Assembly (NCBI GenBank): GCA_910579275.1
Contig: CAJTTO010000018.1
Span: 1 to 64,000 of the forward strand
Direction: 5' to 3'
DNA: 64,000 nt
DNA from: an uncultured Lachnospiraceae bacterium
GTDB lineage: Bacteria > Bacillota > Clostridia > Lachnospirales > Lachnospiraceae
The notes below the pieces were generated by a model. It was not told the DNA's origin and searched no databases. It was given only the letters and a program-made list of their open reading frames with translations. The position numbers and the translations under genes are program-made. Positions 8,110-16,918 of this stretch are shown piece after piece (positions within the stretch are counted from its first letter, which is position 1; each line of letters starts with the position of its first letter).

Positions 8110-8394
8110 TTATCGGTTCTTTATTCTCTCTGCAAGTCCCTCACTTGCAACAAATTTTATCTTCTCATGTTCTGGTATGATACATTCCTGTCCTGTTTGT
8201 GGGTTCCTGCCTATTCTCTCTTTTGCTGTTCTCATCTCAAACCTGCCAAAACCTTTGATCATTACTCTTTCGTTATTACTCATACAATCCATGAGTGTAT
8301 CAACAAACAGTTCTAATCCCTTCATAGCGTCTTTCTTTTTTATGCCGCCTTTTTCTGCCATTCTGTCTGCAAATTCTTTTTTGTTTACTGACAT
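8110..8394 (-). CDS. HU-family DNA-binding protein
   Basis: At 94 aa this is the normal length for HU/IHF. It opens with MSVNKKEFADRMAEKGGIKKKDA and has the core VMIKGFGRFEMR and the signature arm RIGRNPQTGQECIIPE (about residues 60-75), in which the proline at the tip inserts into bent DNA. HU binds DNA with little sequence preference and favours bends, gaps and four-way or cruciform junctions. AGGAGG lies 8 bases before ATG 8394. As an accessory copy in a small-gene operon it may serve the element's replication or packing rather than the host nucleoid. Confidence 0.9.
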   Translation of the reverse strand: MSVNKKEFADRMAEKGGIKKKDAMKGLELFVDTLMDCMSNNERVMIKGFGRFEMRTAKERIGRNPQTGQECIIPEHEKIKFVASEGLAERIKNR

Positions 8395-8408
8395 ATGTGT
8401 GTACCTCC

Positions 8409-8849
8409 TTAATTTCTTACTGAAAATCCTTTACTTTTTAGATGTTCGATTGCTAATTTTAAAAGCTCACCATTTTCTATGGTTGTTTTCATGGTATCGT
8501 CCCAAACATGAGGCGTATTATCACCTGTATTTAATCCGCCGTGTAAGCCTTTATTTGCCCATGAAGCAACCTGCAATCCGGTAGCATTGTAATAATTGTC
8601 CATATAATCTGTATCAATATATACTGATGCTGTTACTTTGTTCCCTACGACTTTGGGTTCTACTTTTACCGCTGACCGAAGGAAATCAAATTGGCGTATA
8701 TAGGACTTCGGATCATAACTGTTATAGTACTCTTGCAGAAAATAATTTAATGTTTCATACACTCTTTCTGCTAATTCGTCTACCATTCCTGACATTACTG
8801 GCTGTAATGCTTTTGCTAATTCATCCATGTTTTTTATGTGCTTTGCCAT
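8409..8849 (-). CDS. Phage-like hypothetical protein (146 aa)
   Basis: The first half is helical (MDELAKALQPVMSGMVDELAERVYETL). An aromatic segment follows (YYNSYDPKSYIRQFDFLRS), then a beta stretch (VKVEPKVVGNKVTASVYID). The layout resembles small phage head-tail proteins of the HK97 gp10 kind, in which a helical start precedes a region for a protein that acts on an asymmetric substrate, but I cannot confirm this. It overlaps the upstream HU-like gene by one base (ATG/TAA at 8849), so the two are coupled, and it lies between two HU-family genes. Confidence 0.45.
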   Translation of the reverse strand: MAKHIKNMDELAKALQPVMSGMVDELAERVYETLNYFLQEYYNSYDPKSYIRQFDFLRSAVKVEPKVVGNKVTASVYIDTDYMDNYYNATGLQVASWANKGLHGGLNTGDNTPHVWDDTMKTTIENGELLKLAIEHLKSKGFSVRN

Positions 8850-9298
8850 TATTTATCGTCTCCTTTTTCAATTTCTGCATCTTCTGGTATGTATCTGCTT
8901 TTCTTCAAAATGTCCACCTGCTGTTTGCTGAATGGTAACTTGTCCAGTCCATAGATACCATTTTCAATATTTCTAAGCAAATTTCTGTTCATAGTCTCAC
9001 TTAAAAGGTTGTTCCGAGTTATCTTTAGTTTTGTATATGGTGGATTACCACCATCCTTATTACACATGGGAAGATTAAAATTGCCTATATGGACTTTTAT
9101 TTCTGGTATGATTGAACCAACCTTTGATATTTCTATCCTCTCCCCTTCGGCTAATGCTTTTCGGCATTCATCCATATACATAAGCAAAATATTTGTAATC
9201 AACTGCTTTGTAATTACTTTCTTGTCATAAACATTATCTTCCCTGTTAAATATGCGTTTTGCCATTTTATAAGCCGACAGTGCTTTTACTCTTGCCAT
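8849..9298 (-). CDS. HU/IHF-like protein with C-terminal extension
   Basis: The segment about residues 25-90 fits an HU/IHF-like fold: a helix, LITNILLMYMDECRKALAEG, then ERIEISKVGSIIPEIKVHIG, which corresponds to the beta-strands before the DNA-binding arm. The arm itself is different (LPMCNKDGGNPPYTKLK) and the protein has about 50 extra C-terminal residues, so it is a divergent member, common in phage and plasmid regions. AAAGGAG precedes ATG 9298 at good spacing. It overlaps the next gene by one base. Confidence 0.6.
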   Translation of the reverse strand: MARVKALSAYKMAKRIFNREDNVYDKKVITKQLITNILLMYMDECRKALAEGERIEISKVGSIIPEIKVHIGNFNLPMCNKDGGNPPYTKLKITRNNLLSETMNRNLLRNIENGIYGLDKLPFSKQQVDILKKSRYIPEDAEIEKGDDK

Positions 9299-9360
9299 TG
9301 GTTTTTCTCCTTTCTGTCATTTCGTCAATGAAATGTGCTTTTCATGTTATGGATGGTTAA

Positions 9361-9531
9361 TCACATACACATCTCCAGTTGATCTATTTTTTCTGTTATA
9401 TATCCATGTAATTCACTCAGCACATCTAATTGAATATCCGTGTGTAATTTTGAAATATTATCAATACACAGTTCACAGCTTGCCAATATCACATCCCTAT
9501 CTTCTAATTCCTTATCTCTTACATAGTACAT
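9361..9531 (-). CDS. Hypothetical 56-aa acidic protein
   Basis: ATG 9531 is chosen over the ATG at 9549 because a GGAGG lies inside the longer frame, 7 bases before the inner ATG. The product (MYYVRDKELEDRDVILASCE, then a heptad-like helix ending EKIDQLEMCM) is all-helical and acidic. It is the first gene of the small-gene operon. No family recognised. Confidence 0.5.
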   Translation of the reverse strand: MYYVRDKELEDRDVILASCELCIDNISKLHTDIQLDVLSELHGYITEKIDQLEMCM

Positions 9532-9549
9532 ATATCTTCCTCCATACAT

Positions 9550-10369
9550 TTTAATTTAGACACTAAAATAAGCCCACTATCGACTATATTTCTATAATCA
9601 ATAATGGACTTATTCAGATGTCCAATATTCATTTATGGGTATTCCTATTCGTACCAAACTCTTTTATGAGGCTACTACACAATCACTACACAAATTTGCT
9701 ATTGAAATACATGGACTTGTATAGAGATATATGCTACTTTGAACATGCTCAAACACTGATTGTATAAGGCTTTATAGAGATATATGGAGATACATCAAAA
9801 TACATGAAAATGGCTAACAAATTACGATTCCTAGTTTCATTTTATATCATACCTTTCCAAAAATCCTTTATATGCAAGGTTTTTTGCCTTTCTTAAAATT
9901 TTTGCCACACAATTTTAAGGCGCTTTTGTTTCTTTCTGCCTATACAAGTCCTTACCCATAAAATTAACTGCTTTCTGCTGTATTCCAACAAAAAGGGCTT
10001 GGTACAAGCTAATATTATAGCATATTATCCATCATTTTGGAATAATCAAATTGAATTTTCTGCCTGAATCCGTAAAAGTTCAGCCATACGTTTTTGTTCT
10101 TTTCATTAATTTACCGCGCGTTTCACACAGCAGGAAATTACTGCATCCTCATAATCTATGTACATATCTTCTATCTGTTTTGCAGCTAAAAGAAATACCT
10201 GCTCTGCCGATTCCCTACTCGTCACGCGGGGTGCATGCAGCGAAGCTGCCACTTTCCTTACGCACCCCTGCACATAAAAATAACGGTAAATCCATGATCG
10301 GTTTACCGCTGTCAGTGTCACTGTTAAAGTGGTGATTATATATGTGTAACTGGAATCTGTACAATATTG
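9550..10369. other. Non-coding interval with stems and a direct repeat
   Basis: No convincing gene is present. A stem pairs AATAAG-C-CCA near 9566 with TGGACTTATT near 9605. The motif TATAGAGATATATG occurs twice as a direct repeat about 43 bases apart (near 9728 and 9771). A further stem pairs CTTAAAATT with AATTTTAAG near 9892-9920. The stretch 10228-10268 is a GC-rich double hairpin. A 71-codon minus-strand frame at 10106-10321 crosses that hairpin and has no ribosome-binding site. Confidence 0.5.
10228..10268. repeat. GC-rich nested hairpin
   Basis: The outer arms are GGGGTGC (10228-10234) and GCACCCC (10262-10268). An inner hairpin pairs GCAGC (10237-10241) with GCTGC (10245-10249) around a GAA loop. 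It is clearly richer in GC than its surroundings. It could be a mobile-element end or a structured RNA piece. Confidence 0.5.
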
Positions 10370-10738
10370 TTATTGTGTTTCTGTCAGCTTTTGCACTGCT
10401 TCTTCTCTGGTTGGCACAAAAAAGAAGTCCTTGCCCTTATTTGATTCGTAAATAAAATCTTTCAATGGTTTGCTTGTATACTGCGTGTAATCTCCATAAA
10501 TGGCAATTCTGACATGATAATTGATATACTTTTGAAGTATTTCGCCCGCCATGCCGCTGCTGAGGATAAAAAACTCCTCACATACTGCCGATTTGCTGAT
10601 TACTATATTTGCTGCACCTGTTTCGTATTTCACAGTCATAGCCAAATCCAAAGCAGACTGCGTGTCGACAATTAGCTTTTCATCACTGGAAATAACTGCA
10701 ATATCTGTTCCGTTTTCTTTCAAGTGTTCCATATTCAT
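10370..10738 (-). CDS. DUF4180 domain protein
   Basis: At 122 aa it matches the DUF4180 family in length and in the conserved end (VRIAIYGDYTQYTSKPLKDF, then IYESNKGKDFFFVPTREEAVQKL). It starts with a beta strand (DIAVISSDEKLIVDTQSALDLAM). It is a soluble alpha/beta protein related in fold to STAS-type or nucleotide-binding folds; the activity is unknown. GGAGG lies 5 bases before ATG 10738. It stands alone between the accessory region and rpe. Confidence 0.8.
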   Translation of the reverse strand: MNMEHLKENGTDIAVISSDEKLIVDTQSALDLAMTVKYETGAANIVISKSAVCEEFFILSSGMAGEILQKYINYHVRIAIYGDYTQYTSKPLKDFIYESNKGKDFFFVPTREEAVQKLTETQ

Positions 10739-10884
10739 AATGTCCTCCTAAACCTCATTTGCAGTACAAATTCCAGTTGAGACCCCATTTTACCCCAACT
10801 GCGAAAAGTTGTCAAGTATCACATAGTTTAACAAGATTATACGCCTGACTTACAATAGTATATTGCGTCCTTTTTCAAGTGCCC

Positions 10885-11532
10885 TTACATCCTGCGCAGA
10901 AATTCTTTGACATTTGCCGTGATATCCCCATGGAATATTGCGGAACCGGCAACAATCACGTTCGCTCCTGCGTCAAGGTTCTCCTCAAGATTCTCTAGTG
11001 TCACACCACCATCAATCTCGATTTTTACATCCGGATAGTTCTCGTCGACCACCCCGCGCAGCCATTTAATTTTGTCCATGCACTCCGGAATGTATTTCTG
11101 ACCACCGAATCCCGGACGCACAGTCATCACAAGTACCATGTCTACCATTGCGATATATGGCATCACCGCACTTACAGGCGTCTCGGGATTGACCGCTATA
11201 CCGCACTTTGCCCCGGACTGCCTGATTTTCGTCAGTGTCTCTGGTATGCAGTCACACGCCTCGGCATGGATGGTCACTCCGTCTGCCCCAAGCCGAATCA
11301 GTTCCTCGATGTACCGCTGCGGCTGCTCCACCATCATGTGCACATCCATAAAAAGACCTGTGTATTTTTTTATGCTGGCAAGCACCGGCATCCCGAAAGA
11401 TATGGATGGAACAAACATACCGTCCATGACATCTATGTGCAGATACGGCGCACCTGCTTTTTCCACAAGTTCAATCTCTCTTCCAAGTTCCCAAAAATCC
11501 GCTGCAAGTATTGAAGGGCATAAATAATTCAT
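10885..11532 (-). CDS. rpe: Ribulose-phosphate 3-epimerase
   Basis: It interconverts ribulose 5-phosphate and xylulose 5-phosphate in the pentose phosphate pathway, in the cytoplasm. The 215-aa TIM barrel shows the family motifs: LCPSILAAD at the start, LHIDVMDGMFVPSISFG (metal-binding His and Asp), the catalytic loop VLVMTVRPGFGGQKY and the phosphate-binding EIDGGV and VAGSAIF. It follows rsgA by 1 base, so it is the last gene of the murE-to-rpe run. In many Clostridia the thiamine pyrophosphokinase gene thiN comes next; here the accessory region does. Confidence 0.96.
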   Translation of the reverse strand: MNYLCPSILAADFWELGREIELVEKAGAPYLHIDVMDGMFVPSISFGMPVLASIKKYTGLFMDVHMMVEQPQRYIEELIRLGADGVTIHAEACDCIPETLTKIRQSGAKCGIAVNPETPVSAVMPYIAMVDMVLVMTVRPGFGGQKYIPECMDKIKWLRGVVDENYPDVKIEIDGGVTLENLEENLDAGANVIVAGSAIFHGDITANVKEFLRRM

Positions 11533-11533
11533 A

Positions 11534-12418
11534 CTAATATTTCCTCTTTTCCTTTTCTCTCAGTTCTTCGTAGAACGCGGTATAATTGTCATATCTGGTT
11601 TTACTGATTCGACCTTCCTCCAAAGCTTTCTTTATACCACAGACAGGCTCATGGATATGGGCGCACGTCAAAAACCTGCACTGCGGTTCATATGGCACAA
11701 ACTCCGGATAATATGTTTTTAGTTTTTCTTTCTCCATGTCAAACAGCGATAGCGAACTAAATCCCGGAGTGTCCATGATATACGTATCATCAGAAATGGC
11801 AATCAGTTCTGAATGTCTGGTCGTATGTTTCCCGCGCGCAATCTTCTCACTGATCGCCCCGGTTTCCATTCTTTTCCTTTCCTGCAGATTGTTCACAATC
11901 GAAGATTTTCCGACTCCGCTTGGCCCTGCAACCGCTGTAGTCCTGCCACGGAGTATTTCTGAGAGTGCATCCATGCCTTCCTTTGTGACAGCGCTCACAA
12001 ACAGTGACCTGCAGCCGCTGTTCTCATATATTTGTGCAACAGCTGCTCTTTCCGCCTCGTTTGAAAGATCCCTTTTGTTAAAACAAAGAATGCATTCAAG
12101 TCCCTGCTGCCGCATCATAATCAAGAACCGGTCAAGCAGATTGTAATTCGGTTCGGGTTTTGTCATGGCAAATATCAGCAGCGCCTGATCAACATTGGCA
12201 ACGGCGGGTCGGATCAGCTCACTTTTTCTGGGAAAAATCCTGACGATGCTGCCCTCCGAATCCTTTTCATGCGTGATTTCTATTTCCACATTGTCACCCA
12301 CAAGCGGCTTCCTGTTTTCTTTGCGGAATATGCCTTTTGCCTTACATGCATATATGCCCTCCCCGGCGATGTGTACATAGTAAAAACCAGCTATTCCTTT
12401 TACAATTTTTCCTTCCAT
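11534..12418 (-). CDS. rsgA: Ribosome small subunit-dependent GTPase A
   Basis: This circularly permuted GTPase assists late 30S maturation. An OB-fold domain (1-70) precedes the GTPase, whose motifs run in permuted order: NKRD (G4, about 118), GPSGVGKSS (P-loop, about 165) and DTPGF (G3, about 217). The C-terminal zinc module has the expected Cys/His set (CRFLTCAHIHEPVCGI). The 294-aa length is typical. AAGGA in the end of the kinase gene precedes ATG 12418, and its stop lies 1 base before rpe, so it is coupled to both neighbours. Confidence 0.96.
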   Translation of the reverse strand: MEGKIVKGIAGFYYVHIAGEGIYACKAKGIFRKENRKPLVGDNVEIEITHEKDSEGSIVRIFPRKSELIRPAVANVDQALLIFAMTKPEPNYNLLDRFLIMMRQQGLECILCFNKRDLSNEAERAAVAQIYENSGCRSLFVSAVTKEGMDALSEILRGRTTAVAGPSGVGKSSIVNNLQERKRMETGAISEKIARGKHTTRHSELIAISDDTYIMDTPGFSSLSLFDMEKEKLKTYYPEFVPYEPQCRFLTCAHIHEPVCGIKKALEEGRISKTRYDNYTAFYEELREKEKRKY

Positions 12419-12420
12419 CC

Positions 12421-14973
12421 TTAATTCCTTGTAAATTGAACATTTTGTTTTATCTGCGCCGGTACCGGACTAACCTGTGTTGTCTGGTTTCCATCCGCGT
12501 CAGTCACAGGCACTTCGTCATTTTTTAAGTATGTGATAATCACTATACCATAGGCAGACGGGCTTTCAAAATTATTTAAATTGATGGACACGGGAAACGC
12601 AGTAACGTTGGAAGACGCCCACAGCTGCTTGCTTCCGTCTGCCGTGACAAGGATGACTTCCGCATTCCCGCCAATGTAATCCCCCGGCGCCTGCACCATC
12701 AAACTACAATTATAGGTGGTTACCTCACTTCCGATGCTTATTTTTAAGTCGACGGTTGTCCCGGCACTGACCGTTGTTCCGGCCTCATAGCTCTGATAAC
12801 ATATCTGCCCTTCAGGATAATCCGCACTATAGGAATCCTCCACTGAACCAACCACAAGCCCTGCCGCTTCCAGTACGCTGACCGCAGCGTCCTTGGAATT
12901 TCCTACGACCTCCGGCATACGAACCTCAACATTGTCATTGCCTTTGCTGATGACAATTGTAATCTCAGACTCAATTGGCGCTATGCTGTTTCCCTCGGGC
13001 GACTGCGATATAATCGTCCCTTTGGCGTACTCTGCCGAATACGCATCCGACTTAACCACCTTGAACCCAGCCGCGGTCAGTGTCGCTGTCCCCTCTGCCT
13101 CTGTCATTCCCTCCACCGCCGGCACATCAATTCCGTCCGCACCCGCGCTGACGGTAAGAACGATTGTCGTATTCAAAAGAATCTTATCGTTTGGGAGGAC
13201 ATTCTGACCGTCTTCCAAAGCAGCCGATATTACTTGATTTTTCGCATACTGTGTGGATTCTATAAATGTGGTTTTACAGCCAAGCCCCACAGAATTGACG
13301 GCCTCTTTGACGTCATTGACGTCCAATCCGGCAAATTCCGGCATTACAGCCCGCTCCGCGCTGCTGCCGCTGTTTGTCAGTCCAGCGCCAGACCCGTTAA
13401 TCTGCTCAAAAATGCCTGTCGCCTGACCTGCGAAATACAAAAGAATGCAGCCGATGACCACTGCCGCTATCACGGTCAGTATTGTAGTAAAACGCTCTGC
13501 TTTCGGGTTGTAGTCATATTCGTTTCTGCCATAACTTTCCGGATAATCATCTTCATACCCAAGATCATCAACACGCACATTCCGCCGATTTACAGTCTCC
13601 TGCGCGTAATCCTCCTCATAGTAGTCATACTCCGTACCATAATCTTCCTGAATATATTTTTCTTTCTTCTGTTTTGCTTTTGTATTCTTTTTCTTTTTAT
13701 TCTCAGATTTATTGGCGGTCTTTTTCCCCGCGGCGTTTTTTGCCTTATCGCTTTTTGCGCCGCCGGATGTTTTTGCCGGAGTCTTTTTGCCGCCCCTTAC
13801 AGGCTGCTCCATGACAACTTCGCCATAATATGCATCATCTTCATAATACGACTCACTATAAGAATCATCCTGATACGTATCGTCACCATAATAATCATCC
13901 TGATACGTATTGCTTTTTCTTTTCCTCGGTTTTACCTGATTTGGTATCGCCTCCAGTTCTTCCTCGTCGGCATATGTCTCCCTGCGCGGAACCCTGTCCT
14001 CCCACACTGTGTCGAGCACCGCCGGCATTGGAGCAGACACCGGCATCTGCTGCGGCGCCTGATTCCCTGCAGCGTTTCCATGGCTGCCGACCGGAGACAC
14101 TATTTTCGTCTTTCCAGCCTCATCTGCCGTATCTACCTGTGCAATTACGGCATCCGGATTTATCAGGGAGTGTTTCAAGTCCGCTATCATCTCACTCATG
14201 CTCTGATATCTTCTGTCGGGACTTTTCTGTGTACATTTCATCACAATATTTTCCACACTCGGCGGAATCTCCGGTACAAAATCCCTCATGGACGGCATCG
14301 GATCCTGAATATGCCTGATGGCAATAGACACTGTCGTATCGCCGTTATACGGCACACGCCCCGTAAGCATCTCAAACATGGTAATGCCCATCGAATAAAT
14401 GTCGCTTTTTTCGTCCGAAAATCCTCCCCTAGCCTGTTCCGGCGACGTGTAATGGACAGAGCCCATCACATTGGAAGTAATCGTATTGCTCGATGCAGCC
14501 TTTGCAATGCCAAAATCCGTAACCTTTACTTTTCCTTCTTTGGAAATAATGATATTCTGCGGTTTGATATCCCTATGTATGATGTGATTGTTATGTGCCG
14601 CCTCAATTCCCATCGCAACCTGAATTGCGATACTGATGGCTTCTTTTGTGGTCAGCCTGACCTTTTTCTCGATATATTTCTTAAGCGTAATGCCTTCCAC
14701 AAGCTCCATGACAATGTAATGAATACCGTCTTCCTCGCCCACATCATACACATTTACGATATTGGGATGCATAAGACCGGCTGCCGCCTGTGCCTCCACG
14801 CGAAACTTTGATACAAAATTCTTATTTTCGGAAAACTCCTGCTTTAATATCTTAACCGCCACAAACCGGTTCAGCTTCTGATCCTTCGCCTTATATACAT
14901 CTGACATGCCGCCTGTGCCGATTTTTTCAAGCACCTCATAGCGGTCTCCTATCAGCATTCCTAACTTAATCAT
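12421..14973 (-). CDS. prkC: Ser/Thr protein kinase with PASTA domains (PrkC/PknB type)
   Basis: This membrane kinase senses muropeptides or lipid II and phosphorylates cell-wall, division and translation proteins. The N-terminal kinase domain (about 10-275) has GTGGMSDVY, VAVKIL, HRDIKPQN and the DFG motif. A long charged linker rich in Asp, Tyr and Lys (about 340-500) precedes one transmembrane helix (LTVIAAVVIGCILLYFAG, about 515). Three extracellular PASTA domains follow (about 555-765) and then a C-terminal domain of about 90 residues. ATG 14973 is preferred: GGAGG lies 5 bases upstream, and the phosphatase stop lies within the new start region. The phosphatase-kinase pair is a classic reversible switch. 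Confidence 0.95.
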   Translation of the reverse strand: MIKLGMLIGDRYEVLEKIGTGGMSDVYKAKDQKLNRFVAVKILKQEFSENKNFVSKFRVEAQAAAGLMHPNIVNVYDVGEEDGIHYIVMELVEGITLKKYIEKKVRLTTKEAISIAIQVAMGIEAAHNNHIIHRDIKPQNIIISKEGKVKVTDFGIAKAASSNTITSNVMGSVHYTSPEQARGGFSDEKSDIYSMGITMFEMLTGRVPYNGDTTVSIAIRHIQDPMPSMRDFVPEIPPSVENIVMKCTQKSPDRRYQSMSEMIADLKHSLINPDAVIAQVDTADEAGKTKIVSPVGSHGNAAGNQAPQQMPVSAPMPAVLDTVWEDRVPRRETYADEEELEAIPNQVKPRKRKSNTYQDDYYGDDTYQDDSYSESYYEDDAYYGEVVMEQPVRGGKKTPAKTSGGAKSDKAKNAAGKKTANKSENKKKKNTKAKQKKEKYIQEDYGTEYDYYEEDYAQETVNRRNVRVDDLGYEDDYPESYGRNEYDYNPKAERFTTILTVIAAVVIGCILLYFAGQATGIFEQINGSGAGLTNSGSSAERAVMPEFAGLDVNDVKEAVNSVGLGCKTTFIESTQYAKNQVISAALEDGQNVLPNDKILLNTTIVLTVSAGADGIDVPAVEGMTEAEGTATLTAAGFKVVKSDAYSAEYAKGTIISQSPEGNSIAPIESEITIVISKGNDNVEVRMPEVVGNSKDAAVSVLEAAGLVVGSVEDSYSADYPEGQICYQSYEAGTTVSAGTTVDLKISIGSEVTTYNCSLMVQAPGDYIGGNAEVILVTADGSKQLWASSNVTAFPVSINLNNFESPSAYGIVIITYLKNDEVPVTDADGNQTTQVSPVPAQIKQNVQFTRN

Positions 14974-15706
14974 CCTGACCTCCAAACGGTTCCACAAGAA
15001 CCACAGCTATATTATCACGTCCGCCGTTTTCATTGGCCGCCTCAATAAGGCGTCTTCCAGCATCCTCAAGGCTGCTGCTTCCAATGATAATCTTGTGTAT
15101 TTCTTCATCCTTCAACATATTTGTAAGCCCGTCTGTGCAGAGCAGCAGTTTTTCCGTCCGTCCTATATGTACATCAAAAAAATCCACAAGCACGTATTCT
15201 TTCACGCCGACCGCCCTTGTGATAATGTTCTTGTCCGGATGTTTCCTTGCAGCCTCGCGGTCAATGCCGCCCATGTCAACCATTTCTTCCACAAGGGAGT
15301 GATCCTTGGTAATCTGTGTGATAAAATCATTGACAACATACAATCTGCTGTCACCCACATTTGCCACAGTCACATGATTGTCCTCAAAAGTAGCCGCCAC
15401 AAATGTTGTGCCCATACCTTTCAGACTCCGGTTTTGTCTTGAAATTTTGTTGATATGTGTATTGGCGTCATCAATTGCCTTCTGCAATATATTTTCTGCG
15501 TCATATTCTCCCGTGAAATTCCGAATTGACATAACCGCCTTTTCCACGGCATGCTTTGAGGCATAATCACCCGCATTGTGCCCCCCCATACCATCCGCAA
15601 CGATAAAAAGGTTGGGAAGATTTCCCACCGGCTCATCCGAAGTGAATAAATAGTCTTCGTTTATTTCCCTTCTCCTGCCAACATCCGTTATAGAAAACAA
15701 CTTCAC
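14966..15706 (-). CDS. prpC: PP2C-family protein phosphatase (Stp1/PrpC type)
   Basis: This metal-dependent Ser/Thr phosphatase reverses phosphorylation by the adjacent kinase. The motifs RREINEDY, FIVADGMGGHNAG, VANVGDSRLY, LLLCTDGL and GGRDNIAVVLVE carry the Mn/Mg-binding aspartates in the family order. The start is best placed at GTG 15706, with GGAGGAG 5 bases upstream, giving 246 aa, the normal length; the longer frame to 15772 has no ribosome-binding site. It overlaps the kinase start by eight bases. Confidence 0.94.
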   Translation of the reverse strand: MKLFSITDVGRRREINEDYLFTSDEPVGNLPNLFIVADGMGGHNAGDYASKHAVEKAVMSIRNFTGEYDAENILQKAIDDANTHINKISRQNRSLKGMGTTFVAATFEDNHVTVANVGDSRLYVVNDFITQITKDHSLVEEMVDMGGIDREAARKHPDKNIITRAVGVKEYVLVDFFDVHIGRTEKLLLCTDGLTNMLKDEEIHKIIIGSSSLEDAGRRLIEAANENGGRDNIAVVLVEPFGGQDD

Positions 15707-15869
15707 TTTTTCTCCTCCAATCAGTGAAAATCCATGCATTCCGCAATTCGTTCCTATCCCTGCAATTTCCACATTCCTTATATATTAGCACAAATGACAC
15801 TTGAATTCAAGAATCAATCTTCTCCGCTAAATCCCCCGCACAGGCGCCAAGTCATGCAGGGCACAACGG

Positions 15870-16910
15870 TTATATTTCCAAATGCTTACGTCTGCGCAGC
15901 TGTCCGCATGCACCGTCGATATCTTTTCCCATCTCCCTGCGGATTGTCACATTGATGTGTTTTCTCTCTAATTTATTTTTAAAATTGAGAACATCGCTGC
16001 GCTCCGAAGCGACAAAGTCACGTTCCTGAATCGGGTTTACAGGAATCAGGTTTATATGGCAGTTGAGTCCGCCGACCAGCCTGCACAAATTTTCCGCATC
16101 CGCATCCGTATCATTGACTCCGCCGACGAGACTGTATTCAAATGTGACACGTCTGCCTGTCTGTTCATAGTAATAACGGCATGCCGCAATCACCTGATTG
16201 ATATCGTATTTATCTGCTACCGGCATCAGCTCACGTCTTTTTTCCTGCGTGGAACCATGCAGCGACAATGCCAGTGTAATCTGAAGCTTCTCATCGGCAA
16301 GACGCCGCATGTTTTCCACAATGCCGCACGTCGAAACCGTTATATTCCTCTGACTGATATTGAGTCCGTTCTCATCCGTCGCCATATGGATAAAGCGAAG
16401 CAGATTGTCATAGTTGTCGAGCGGCTCTCCCGTACCCATGACGACAACATTCGATACGCGTTCACCAGTGCTTTTCGATATCGCATAGATCTGATCCAGC
16501 ATTTCCGCCGGCGTTAAATTCCTCTCCAGCCCGCCAATCGTCGACGCGCAGAACCGGCAGCCCATGCGGCAGCCTACCTGTGAGGAAATACAGACAGAGT
16601 TGCCATGATGGTACTGCATCCAAACACTTTCCACATAATTGCCGTCTGAAAGCGCAAAAAGGTACTTTCTGGTTCCGTCAATCTTTGATACCTGAACCGT
16701 AACCTCCTTCAGACTTGTATACGGATACTCCCGCGCCAGACTTTCCCGCAGGTGTTTCGGTATATTTGTCATCTCATCATAATCCCGCGCCAGTTTTACA
16801 TGCATCCATTCATACAGTTGTTTTGCGCGAAATGCTTTCTCGCCCATCTTTTCCGTCTCAAGCCTTAATTCATCCATTGAGAGCGATTTAATATCCGTGC
16901 CCTTATTCAT
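15870..16910 (-). CDS. rlmN: 23S rRNA (A2503-C2) / tRNA (A37-C2) methyltransferase
   Basis: This radical-SAM enzyme adds a C2 methyl group to A2503 of 23S rRNA and to tRNA A37. The CRMGCRFC motif (about residues 111-118) binds the 4Fe-4S cluster. An N-terminal helical domain contains FRAKQLYEWMH, and the C-terminus contains GACGQLR, whose cysteine (about 337) is expected to be the methyl-transfer residue. The 346-aa length is typical. TAGGATCGG precedes ATG 16910. It lies 8 bases after rsmB. The 163-base gap to the phosphatase gene holds no recognisable terminator. Confidence 0.95.
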   Translation of the reverse strand: MNKGTDIKSLSMDELRLETEKMGEKAFRAKQLYEWMHVKLARDYDEMTNIPKHLRESLAREYPYTSLKEVTVQVSKIDGTRKYLFALSDGNYVESVWMQYHHGNSVCISSQVGCRMGCRFCASTIGGLERNLTPAEMLDQIYAISKSTGERVSNVVVMGTGEPLDNYDNLLRFIHMATDENGLNISQRNITVSTCGIVENMRRLADEKLQITLALSLHGSTQEKRRELMPVADKYDINQVIAACRYYYEQTGRRVTFEYSLVGGVNDTDADAENLCRLVGGLNCHINLIPVNPIQERDFVASERSDVLNFKNKLERKHINVTIRREMGKDIDGACGQLRRRKHLEI

Positions 16911-16918
16911 ATCCGATC

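Noticed and set aside
10106..10321. 71-codon minus-strand frame
   Set aside because: It crosses the GC-rich nested hairpin, has no ribosome-binding site, and matches nothing I recognise; it may be a gene remnant.
13234..14811. Long plus-strand frame opposite the kinase gene
   Set aside because: A shadow of the kinase coding sequence, with Arg/Ile/His-rich product and no ribosome-binding site.
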